From the NCBI GenBank assembly GCA_902623195.1, contig CACNSV010000002.1, positions 1-38,035 of the forward strand: DNA of 38,035 nucleotides, written 5' to 3'. Source of the DNA: an uncultured Prochlorococcus sp. (GTDB taxonomy: Bacteria > Cyanobacteriota > Cyanobacteriia > PCC-6307 > Cyanobiaceae). Shown piece after piece: positions 1 to 6,558 of this stretch. Each line of letters starts with the position of its first letter. Position 1 is the stretch's first letter. A model generated the notes under the pieces. The model saw only the letters and a list, made by a program, of their open reading frames with translations, had not been told where the DNA came from and did no database searches. Made by a program: the position numbers and the translations under genes.

Positions 1-322
1 TTATGATACTTTGGACTTTGGTAATACTGCTACTTCCAGTGGTTATAAAAATGGTAATGGTTATTCTATTGCCTTCAACTGGCAGGATATTGTTCAGGCT
101 GATGACACAATCGGTGTAGCTTTTGGCCAACCAATTAAAGGTACAGACAATGTTACCGCTGGTAAAGAAGATGTAGATCCATTCCTTTGGGAAGCATACT
201 ACTCATTCCGTCCAAATGATGCTATCGAGATAACTCCTGGTATCTTTGGTGGTACTGATGTTAGAGCTGAAAAAGACGATGACATCTTCGGAGCTGTTTT
301 ACAGACAACCTTCAGGTTTTAA
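1..322 (+). CDS. SLH-type porin, C-terminal fragment (5' end outside window)
   Basis: This is the last roughly 106 codons of an outer-membrane porin. The frame is open to the left edge, so the in-frame TTG at position 11 is internal and not a start. The visible part has alternating polar and hydrophobic strands. It ends in Phe-Arg-Phe, the aromatic C-terminus expected of a beta-barrel recognised by the BAM machinery. The segment around 'EAYYSFRPNDAIEITP' closely matches the C-terminus of the complete porin at 4744-6171 ('EAYYSYPVNDGMTITP'), so the two are paralogues. In the family, an N-terminal SLH domain binds the cell wall and the barrel passes small solutes across the outer membrane. Substrate cannot be read from this fragment. 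A strong hairpin terminator follows. Confidence 0.85.
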   Translation, partial: YDTLDFGNTATSSGYKNGNGYSIAFNWQDIVQADDTIGVAFGQPIKGTDNVTAGKEDVDPFLWEAYYSFRPNDAIEITPGIFGGTDVRAEKDDDIFGAVLQTTFRF

Positions 323-410
323 GTAGTAGTGAATCATAAGTTATTTTTTGATTCACTTTCTTAAATTTAATTTATAGAAAACTAAAAACCTGAAATAATC
401 TACACACATT

Positions 411-440
411 AAAAAAGGTCTCTTAAGAGACCTTTTTTTT
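411..440. terminator. Bidirectional intrinsic terminator after the first porin
   Basis: The perfect palindrome AGGTCTCTTAAGAGACCT lies at 416-433. It is preceded by six A and followed by eight T. The A and T runs let it act for the porin on the plus strand and also for the small minus-strand gene that ends at 463. Confidence 0.9.
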
Positions 441-462
441 TATATGAATTAAAAACTTAATT

Positions 463-711
463 TTACCAGCAGTTTTCTCCCTCTCCAATTGGAATACATG
501 TACTTGATTTTGCAGCTTCATCAGCTATTTTTTGTGCTTCATCATCAAGAATGAAATCTGCATTAACAGGCATATCTGTATTCCATTCTTTTAAGCCACC
601 TAGGTCATTTTCTCCAGCCTTTAATGCATTACTATCTGCAGTCGATATAGTTAAAGCACTAGTGGCAGCAATAAAAACTGCTATTGAACTTTTTTTTGAC
701 ATTTTAACCAT
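463..711 (-). CDS. Small exported peptide, function unknown
   Basis: An 82-residue protein I do not recognise. Residues 4-29 look like a signal peptide: Lys at 6-7, a hydrophobic run 'IAVFIAATSAL', and a possible Ala-type cleavage after Ser-Asn-Ala29. Cleavage would leave a mature peptide of about 53 residues, acidic and without membrane segments. Its only two cysteines are C72 and C81, near the C-terminus (CIPIGEGENCW), so they could close one disulfide loop in the periplasm. Starts are possible at 711 (MVKM) or 702 (MSKK); neither has a clear Shine-Dalgarno sequence. It is convergent with the upstream porin and shares its terminator. The signal peptide and placement suggest a real gene; no function is claimed. 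Confidence 0.65.
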   Translation of the reverse strand: MVKMSKKSSIAVFIAATSALTISTADSNALKAGENDLGGLKEWNTDMPVNADFILDDEAQKIADEAAKSSTCIPIGEGENCW

Positions 712-777
712 AATAGATATGTCTTTAGTTTAATTATTATTTATTGAACATTCTATTAGTTGTATAAAATGTTTCTC

Positions 778-1443
778 TTAATTACCTAAAACTCTTAGTA
801 GGTTTGCATAAGATTTAAATATCAAATCTAATTCATTAGATCTTCCATATTTAGAAAGCATTCCCCTTGCTCCCGCATCTAAATCAAATAAGTATTCTCT
901 TTCTTCAATACTTTTAACATAACTTTCTATCCAACCTACACAAACTAATCTTTCACCACTTGTTATCTTTTCTACAGAATGTAAATATGTACTTGGATAA
1001 ATTATTATTTCGCCTTTATCTAATTTAAATTTATTTTCATTATTTAAAGTCTCAATAACAAGATGCCCTCCTTCATAATCTTTTTTATTATTTAAGAATA
1101 TTGTAAATGATAAGTCAGCTCTTCCTGATGACATATAGGAATTATCAATATGTCTACCATATTGCATCCCATTCAATGATTTTGTAAACATAACGCCATG
1201 AATATTTTTTGGGAGTACAAAACTCTTAATTAAAGAATTAGTTAAAATTTTTTTTACAACAAATTCAGTATGTTTTTTTGAAATAGATGAATTTCTATTT
1301 AACTGCAAATTATGTTTTACTTTTGAAGCAAAGCTACCTGCTGTTTTCTTCCCGTCTTCCCATGAATTATTGTTGGAATCTAAATTTGTTTTCAATATCT
1401 TTATTTCTTCTTGATTGAATAAAGAGCATGTTAAATAATTCAT
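778..1443 (-). CDS. PKHD-type Fe(II)/2-oxoglutarate hydroxylase (PiuC-like)
   Basis: A 221-residue 2-oxoglutarate dioxygenase of the PKHD/PiuC type. The iron ligands H98 and D100 lie in 'YGRHIDNSY', the distal ligand H155 in 'YPSTYLHSV', and the 2-oxoglutarate-binding R165 in 'SGERLVCVGW'. The length is that of the family (about 220-230), so it appears complete. Family members are cytoplasmic oxygenases often encoded beside iron-uptake genes; the physiological substrate is generally unknown. Here it is divergently transcribed from futA with only 102 bp between the starts, which supports a link to iron status. A TAAATG-ATA-CATTTA inverted repeat lies in that gap. The call is firm at family level; the reaction substrate is not known. 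Confidence 0.85.
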   Translation of the reverse strand: MNYLTCSLFNQEEIKILKTNLDSNNNSWEDGKKTAGSFASKVKHNLQLNRNSSISKKHTEFVVKKILTNSLIKSFVLPKNIHGVMFTKSLNGMQYGRHIDNSYMSSGRADLSFTIFLNNKKDYEGGHLVIETLNNENKFKLDKGEIIIYPSTYLHSVEKITSGERLVCVGWIESYVKSIEEREYLFDLDAGARGMLSKYGRSNELDLIFKSYANLLRVLGN

Positions 1444-1454
1444 TAGACTAGTTT

Positions 1455-1469
1455 TAAATGATACATTTA
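1455..1469. promoter_or_regulatory. Inverted repeat between the hydroxylase and futA (possible operator)
   Basis: TAAATG and CATTTA are exact inverted arms around a three-base ATA centre, 12 bp upstream of the hydroxylase start and inside the shared divergent promoter region. It only loosely resembles a Fur box, so assignment to Fur is a weak inference from the neighbouring iron genes. Confidence 0.3.
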
Positions 1470-1545
1470 TATGTAAGTAAAAAAATTTTTTAGGTCTAAC
1501 ACTGTTTGTGGAGATAAAGTATCCTTAGATACTTAAATTTTTACA

Positions 1546-2568
1546 GTGAAGAAACTTAAGCAACTTTTCTACTCAGCTTTAACATTTTCGATTTTATTTA
1601 ATCTAAATATACCTGCTAATTCAACTCAGAGGGAAGTTAAAGTATATTCAGGAAGACATTACAACACAGATAGAAATGTATTTAAAAGATTCGCTGAAGA
1701 AACAGGCATAAAAGTAAGACTTATTGAAGCTGCTGGAATATCGCTAATAGAAAGGTTAAAACGAGAGGGTCAAAATTCACAAGCTGATGTGATTTTATTG
1801 GTCGATGCAGCAAGGATTACTAACGCAGCAAAAGCAAATTTACTTCAACCAATAGACTCTACAAGTTTAAAAAATGATGTACCTTCGAACTTAAGAGATC
1901 CAGACAATAAATGGTATGCTCTAACAAGAAGGGTAAGAGTTCTCGTCGCGAATCCAAAAGTTGTTGATATTAATAAAATTAAGGATTATACGGATCTGGC
2001 AGATCCCTCACTAAGAGGAAAAGTTTGTTTAAGAAATAGAAAGAGTCCTTATAATCAATCACTTGTTGCAAACCAAATTGTTAATAAAGGAGATAAAGCG
2101 ACAAAAGATTGGCTTAATGGAATGATTTCAAATGTTTCACAACCATTTTTTCCTGGAGATATTGCAATCGTAAGAGCTGTGGCTAAGAAAAAGTGTGGAG
2201 TTGGAATTGTTAATCATTATTATGTGGCAAGAATGCTTGCAGGAGTAAATGGAAGAAGAGATGCCTTATACGCAAAAAGAGTAAATGTTCTTACTCCTAA
2301 TCCTGCTCATGTAAATATTAGTGCTGGAGGAGTTGCAAAATACGCAAGAAATAAAACAGAGGCTATTAAATTGCTCGAGTTTTTAGCTTCACCGAAGGGA
2401 AGTAAAGGTATTGCTGCACCAACTTTTGAACACCCCTTAAAAGAAGTTAATCAAAACCCCATTGTCCAAAACTTTGGTAACTTTAAACCTGATAATGTAA
2501 CTGTAGAGCAACTTGGAGATTTTAACTCCAATGCAATTCAACTAATGAAAAGTGCTGGATGGGATTGA
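1546..2568 (+). CDS. futA: Ferric iron ABC transporter, periplasmic binding protein FutA/IdiA
   Basis: A 340-residue periplasmic Fe(III)-binding protein that delivers iron to the FutB/FutC inner-membrane transporter. The N-terminus is a signal peptide (residues 1-26, basic 'MKKLK' then hydrophobic). The fold is a type-2 periplasmic binding protein. The iron-coordinating set known for FutA proteins is present: H38 and Y39 ('SGRHYN'), Y169 ('KSPYNQ'), and the adjacent Y225 and Y226 ('NHYYVARM'). It begins with GTG, which gives the correct signal peptide. Permease and ATPase genes are not in this window. It sits between the PiuC-like hydroxylase and two outer-membrane genes, and the porin downstream has a Fur box, so control by iron starvation is likely. 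FutA-like proteins also have intracellular roles in some cyanobacteria. Confidence 0.95.
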   Translation: MKKLKQLFYSALTFSILFNLNIPANSTQREVKVYSGRHYNTDRNVFKRFAEETGIKVRLIEAAGISLIERLKREGQNSQADVILLVDAARITNAAKANLLQPIDSTSLKNDVPSNLRDPDNKWYALTRRVRVLVANPKVVDINKIKDYTDLADPSLRGKVCLRNRKSPYNQSLVANQIVNKGDKATKDWLNGMISNVSQPFFPGDIAIVRAVAKKKCGVGIVNHYYVARMLAGVNGRRDALYAKRVNVLTPNPAHVNISAGGVAKYARNKTEAIKLLEFLASPKGSKGIAAPTFEHPLKEVNQNPIVQNFGNFKPDNVTVEQLGDFNSNAIQLMKSAGWD

Positions 2569-2796
2569 TTTAATAAAGCTTATTTTTTCAATATTCATAA
2601 CAAATTCATAAATTAACAAAGATTGTAAACTGACTCAAAGTGAATCGTTCGTTATATATTTATTGTTATAAATTGTATACTATTTTGAATAATACCTTTT
2701 AATTAATAGCCTTAGTATATTCTTTTCCTTAATTAATTAGTTTGGTTTTACAACCTAATAATTTAGGGATAATATTTAATCAAATAAATTCTTGAA
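2569..2796. other. AT-rich intergenic region, no recognised element
   Basis: These 228 bases are the longest gap without a gene. They contain no convincing ORF, tRNA or GC-containing hairpin terminator. An AATAAAGCTTATTTTTT stretch just after futA is too imperfect to call a terminator. A TATACT hexamer near 2676 could be a -10 box for the downstream gene, but no good -35 accompanies it. Confidence 0.4.
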
Positions 2797-4638
2797 ATGA
2801 GATTATTATTTTATATATTTTTATTTGCCCAATTATTAAATTATATCCATGTTTTTGCAGAGGAATTCAAAAAAGAAGATATTAAATCTACTAAAATTAA
2901 ATGGCAGAAAATAGAAGAAAATAAATCAAATAAATTAAATACCATTATATGGAAACCTTTCAATAATGAAGCTAACAATGTTGAAAATAAAATTCCAGAA
3001 AAAACTTCTGAGAAGCTTTTTTTAGGTAATCAAAAAAAGAAAATAATTCGTACTAATAAAAATACTAATCATGGATTTCTTCAAGTTCAACCGCATATTC
3101 CATTAAATAATTTCTTGAATTATGGCGATTTTGTTTTATCTACTTATTGGACATCAACTTTTAGTGGGGGTGTGGCAGGAGGGACTGGAAATCAGAATTA
3201 TGCATTTAAATTTGATTATGGTTTAAGCAATGATTCATTATTCTCAATTTATTTATCAGAAAGTGATGATCCTCTCTATAAATTAATTGATGGTGAAATA
3301 ATTCCAAATAATTGGGTAAATGTTGCTCTGGGGTATAAAAAAAAGCTATTAAAAACGGATCATCTTAAAACTTCTCTTTCTTTTGCAGGGTTTCTTGAAT
3401 ATTGGGTTGTTAGCAGCGGATATGGTGTTAAAAATGAGGTTGGTAAAATAAAAAGTATTTATAATCAAATTGACAATACTAAAGGATTAGATCGAAATGA
3501 GAAATTTATTTATTCCTTTTCTCTTCCATTTACTAGAGTATTAAATAGTAGATCAGAGCTATCAATTGTCCCAGGTATAAGTTTTATTCCAAAGACAATA
3601 GGAAATAAGAATATTGGTAAGAACTTTTATGGAGATAACTATTTCTTGGCATCAAGTTTAACTTTTGATGTTGCAACTAATGTTCAATTGATTGGTTCTT
3701 ACACTTATTTATTTGGCCCTGGCCACAATAGCTTTGATGAGAATTTGAAATTTCATAGGTATCCTATTTACAGCTATGGTTTTAATTGGAAAGTGAATCC
3801 AATCATTGGTTTTGAGGGAAAAATTACCAATGGATATGGAAATACACCTTCAACATCTCTCTTAACGATACCTTCAGATAATAAACCACTTTATTATTTG
3901 GGTGCAAATTATCAACCTTCTTTGGAAGATACAAGATTTGTTCCTCTAAATAAAAATGATAATTTATTGCTTTTTGGAGGGATAACAGTTGATAATGCAT
4001 TATTCCCAGAGAGAGGGATTAGTCAAATCAGTTTTAATTATGATAACAAGGGAAATTTATTTGCCTTATATGGGTATTCTTTATCAAATATTTTTCAGCT
4101 AGAAATAAGAACCGGATCTTTTAATGATGTAAATATATTGGATAATATAGACTCTAATTTGCAAAAAATATTCTTGAGTAGCGATAATTTTAATTATAGA
4201 GTTGGAGGAAAATTATTAATTTTTAGCCCACAAAAAGATGATCTTTTTTGGATCACATTGAGAACAACTTTAGGAAGAAATCAGAGTTCAAATCATCAAG
4301 GATATATGTTTACTGAATTAATAAATACTATTAGAGTAAATGATTGGCTGGCTTTAAACATAAGTCCAAAGTACTTTTTTAGTGGAGTGAAGAGTTATGG
4401 AGGGATTGGAGTTTCAAGTTATATTAATTTGTTAGATAACCTGCAACTGATTCCAGAAATCAATACTTCATTCAGAAGTGATGCAAATTTTAATTCAACT
4501 CTTGCATTGAGATATTCTTATTCCTCGCAAGCTTCAGTGGACTTATATTATTCTAATGCTGCAGGTATTCAAGATCTTGGACAACTTCTTGAAGACAGCG
4601 AAAGTAGGGTTGGCGTAAAATTAAACTTTTTGTATTAA
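2797..4638 (+). CDS. Exported beta-strand-rich protein, probable outer-membrane barrel, function unknown
   Basis: A 613-residue protein with a signal peptide (residues 1-21, hydrophobic, ending 'HVFA'). A polar Lys/Asn-rich linker follows to about residue 95. The rest is long and strand-rich with many aromatic and Gly/Asn/Ser turns, and it ends in Phe-Leu-Tyr. This pattern fits an outer-membrane beta-barrel that is not an SLH-porin: there is no SLH domain and it resembles no family I can name. Start is the ATG with the signal peptide; no clear Shine-Dalgarno sequence. It is flanked by futA and a Fur-controlled porin, all on the plus strand, so a role in nutrient or iron passage is possible, but this rests on neighbourhood alone. 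No terminator is seen before the next gene. Confidence 0.75.
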   Translation: MRLLFYIFLFAQLLNYIHVFAEEFKKEDIKSTKIKWQKIEENKSNKLNTIIWKPFNNEANNVENKIPEKTSEKLFLGNQKKKIIRTNKNTNHGFLQVQPHIPLNNFLNYGDFVLSTYWTSTFSGGVAGGTGNQNYAFKFDYGLSNDSLFSIYLSESDDPLYKLIDGEIIPNNWVNVALGYKKKLLKTDHLKTSLSFAGFLEYWVVSSGYGVKNEVGKIKSIYNQIDNTKGLDRNEKFIYSFSLPFTRVLNSRSELSIVPGISFIPKTIGNKNIGKNFYGDNYFLASSLTFDVATNVQLIGSYTYLFGPGHNSFDENLKFHRYPIYSYGFNWKVNPIIGFEGKITNGYGNTPSTSLLTIPSDNKPLYYLGANYQPSLEDTRFVPLNKNDNLLLFGGITVDNALFPERGISQISFNYDNKGNLFALYGYSLSNIFQLEIRTGSFNDVNILDNIDSNLQKIFLSSDNFNYRVGGKLLIFSPQKDDLFWITLRTTLGRNQSSNHQGYMFTELINTIRVNDWLALNISPKYFFSGVKSYGGIGVSSYINLLDNLQLIPEINTSFRSDANFNSTLALRYSYSSQASVDLYYSNAAGIQDLGQLLEDSESRVGVKLNFLY

Positions 4639-4681
4639 TAATTGGAAATAATGTTCATTAGAGAATAATTAAGTATAAAAT

Positions 4682-4710
4682 TTGACAATTAAAACGAAAA
4701 TGATTATCAT
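4682..4710 (+). promoter_or_regulatory. Sigma70-type promoter of the second porin
   Basis: A consensus TTGACA (-35) at 4682-4687 and a TATCAT (-10) at 4705-4710 are separated by exactly 17 bases. The porin start lies about 30 bases further. The -10 box lies inside the Fur palindrome, the usual arrangement for Fur repression. Confidence 0.75.
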
Positions 4711-4713
4711 TTT
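4697..4713. promoter_or_regulatory. Fur box (iron-responsive operator)
   Basis: AAAATGATTATCATTTT is a perfect 8-1-8 palindrome. Its core AATGATTATCATT differs from the core of the classical Fur consensus (AATGATAATCATT) only at the centre. It covers the -10 box of the porin promoter, so Fe-Fur binding should block transcription when iron is plentiful. This is the only clear Fur box I found in the window. Confidence 0.8.
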
Positions 4714-4733
4714 TAGGTAAATACTATTTGTGT

Positions 4734-4737
4734 GAGG
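4734..4737 (+). promoter_or_regulatory. Ribosome binding site deciding the porin start
   Basis: GAGG lies six bases before the ATG at 4744. It overlaps the alternative GTG at 4732 and so argues against that start. Confidence 0.6.
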
Positions 4738-4743
4738 CAAATT

Positions 4744-6171
4744 ATGAAGTTATTCCAGTCTTTGCTGGTTGCTCCTGCTGCTTTGGGTCTTATGTTACCT
4801 AATACAATAAAAGCCGCTGAATTAAATCTTGGAGATATTTCAAGATATTCTGGAGAAAACGTTGAAAATATTTCAAATTTTTCTGAACTCTATCCTAGTG
4901 ATTGGTCATATCAATCTATAAAGGATGTTTTACTTTCTCGTAATTGCTCTAATTTAATGCCATATGGATCTATATCTAGATTTGAAGCTGCAGCAATTAT
5001 TAATTCTTGTCTTAAAGATTATGTTCAAATAACAGATAAAGAAAGAAGGCTAATTGATGAATTCAATCCTGAGCTCTCATTAATTAAGTCTAGAGTTAAT
5101 GGTTTGGATAATAGTTTAAAAGAAGTTGAAGCAGGAAGTTTTTCTACGACAACAGTTGCATCATTCTCTGCTGATTTTGCTATTGGTGCAGTTAATGGTA
5201 AAAGTGTAACCGTATCAGGTGGTGAAACTACTGTCTCAGTAAATATAGATGGCGTTGGAGGCAATGAAAATGTTGTTGTAAAAAAAGCTGATGAGACTAA
5301 AAATGCTGAGGCGTTCTCTTTTGATTACAGCTATGAAATTGGTTTAAGTACTAGTTTTACAGGTGAAGATTCACTGGATGTGGCTTTAGTTGCTGGTGAT
5401 GGTACCCTTTCAGAACTTGATTTAAGCAAAGATGATGGAAGTAAATTGGTTGTCGATGGAATTTCTTATACTTTGCCTTTGGGTGATAAAGCAATAGCCT
5501 TTATTAGTCATGGTGTTGAAGGGAGTGCCCTCTTTAATACAGCATGTGTTTACGAAGGTCCCTCTGATACCTTGAGTAGCTGTGGCGCTGTCTCATCTGC
5601 AATAGATGAAGATGATCAAGCTATTGGAGCTGGTGTCTCTTATGATTTTGGGAATGGTTTTAATGTCTCTTTTGGGTATGAAGGGCAAGGAGATACTACA
5701 GCTGGACTTGGATCTAAAGAGGGACTTGATTCTATAGCTGCTCAAGCTACTTATTCAAATGATTACTTTGGTGTCTCTCTAACAGGAGCAAGAATAGAGA
5801 CAAGCGAAACTAATGATGATACATTCACTGCAATTAATGCTTTTTTCAGTCCTGATGAAGGAGGACTCCCCTCAATAAGTGTAGGTTATGAGAGAGGTGA
5901 TGTTGGAGGTGCTGCTTCTAATGTGGATGAAACTACTTCTTACTTTATAGGTATTCAATGGGATGAATTAGGAGAAGGTGTCTTAGGCCTTGCTGCTGGT
6001 ACTCATACTCCAATTGTTGAGAATAGTGATTCATTGTTAATGTATGAAGCATACTATTCATATCCTGTAAATGACGGAATGACAATAACTCCATTGATTT
6101 ATACCAAAGATCAATCCAAAGGAACTGATAATGAAACTGGCTTAATGGTTAAAACATCATTTAGTTTTTAA
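4744..6171 (+). CDS. SLH-domain porin under Fur-type control
   Basis: A 475-residue outer-membrane porin of the cyanobacterial SLH/OprB-like type. Residues 1-24 form a signal peptide ('MKLFQSLLVAPAALGLM', cleavage near 'IKAAE'). Residues 45-90 are an SLH domain ('ELYPSDWSYQSIKDVL', then 'SRFEAAAIINSCL') that anchors the barrel to the cell wall. A short coiled coil follows, then a barrel ending in Phe-Ser-Phe. I chose ATG 4744 over the in-frame GTG 4732 because of the GAGG spacing and the standard porin N-terminus. The Fur box over its -10 predicts induction under iron shortage, which suggests a role in letting iron across the outer membrane. Substrate is inferred, not shown. It is a paralogue of the porin cut by the left edge and ends in a hairpin terminator. 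Confidence 0.92.
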   Translation: MKLFQSLLVAPAALGLMLPNTIKAAELNLGDISRYSGENVENISNFSELYPSDWSYQSIKDVLLSRNCSNLMPYGSISRFEAAAIINSCLKDYVQITDKERRLIDEFNPELSLIKSRVNGLDNSLKEVEAGSFSTTTVASFSADFAIGAVNGKSVTVSGGETTVSVNIDGVGGNENVVVKKADETKNAEAFSFDYSYEIGLSTSFTGEDSLDVALVAGDGTLSELDLSKDDGSKLVVDGISYTLPLGDKAIAFISHGVEGSALFNTACVYEGPSDTLSSCGAVSSAIDEDDQAIGAGVSYDFGNGFNVSFGYEGQGDTTAGLGSKEGLDSIAAQATYSNDYFGVSLTGARIETSETNDDTFTAINAFFSPDEGGLPSISVGYERGDVGGAASNVDETTSYFIGIQWDELGEGVLGLAAGTHTPIVENSDSLLMYEAYYSYPVNDGMTITPLIYTKDQSKGTDNETGLMVKTSFSF

Positions 6172-6207
6172 TATACCTAATCAGGAAAAACCTTACACAT
6201 GTATATC

Positions 6208-6234
6208 AAAGACCTCGTAAGAGGTCTTTTTTTT
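6208..6234 (+). terminator. Intrinsic terminator of the second porin
   Basis: AAAGACCTC at 6208-6216 and GAGGTCTTT at 6221-6229 form a nine-pair stem with a GTAA loop, followed by a T run to 6234. It resembles the terminator of the paralogous porin in sequence and placement. Confidence 0.9.
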
Positions 6235-6312
6235 CTTAAGTCAAATATTTTTTAATTAAAAATTTATTAATGGGGAAAAATAGAAAAATTTTATTAATTA
6301 AAAAATATACTT

Positions 6313-6558
6313 TTACCAATAAGGATCATAAGTAAATTCAATATTAAGATGAACATTATTTTTAAATTCAATATTTTTTATACAAGGTTTAATTGTTTCG
6401 CCATTAACATCGATTTCACATGCACCGCAGCTTCCTAGTAAACATCCAGTAGGAATATTTAAATCAGCCATATGAGCTTTTACAAACCAGTCATCCCCAT
6501 CTTCTGCAGTAGTAATAATCTGATTTGGCCAATGGAGTTTTAATTTTTTTTTCTTCAA
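6313..6558 (-). CDS. Small 2Fe-2S ferredoxin coupled to cobQ
   Basis: An 81-residue ferredoxin-fold protein with four cysteines: C39, C44, C47 and C59. The spacing is CX4CX2CX11C. This differs from plant-type photosynthetic ferredoxins, where about 29 residues separate the last two cysteines, and matches the small iron-sulfur subunits of the CoxS/xanthine-dehydrogenase type. No molybdopterin subunits are nearby. Its ATG overlaps the cobQ stop by four bases (ATGA), so the two are translationally coupled. The coupling suggests an electron-transfer role in or near cobalamin synthesis, for example cobalt reduction, but this is inference. The C-terminus after C59 is short and complete ('YDPYW'). 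Confidence 0.85.
   Translation of the reverse strand: MKKKKLKLHWPNQIITTAEDGDDWFVKAHMADLNIPTGCLLGSCGACEIDVNGETIKPCIKNIEFKNNVHLNIEFTYDPYW

Noticed and set aside
463..711. Prochlorosin/lanthipeptide precursor
   Set aside because: The protein has an ordinary export signal and only two Cys, not the Nif11-type leader and Ser/Thr/Cys-rich core, and no LanM gene is present.
2570..2590. Possible terminator after futA
   Set aside because: The AAGCTT core has mismatched flanks and no stable stem, so it is too weak to call.
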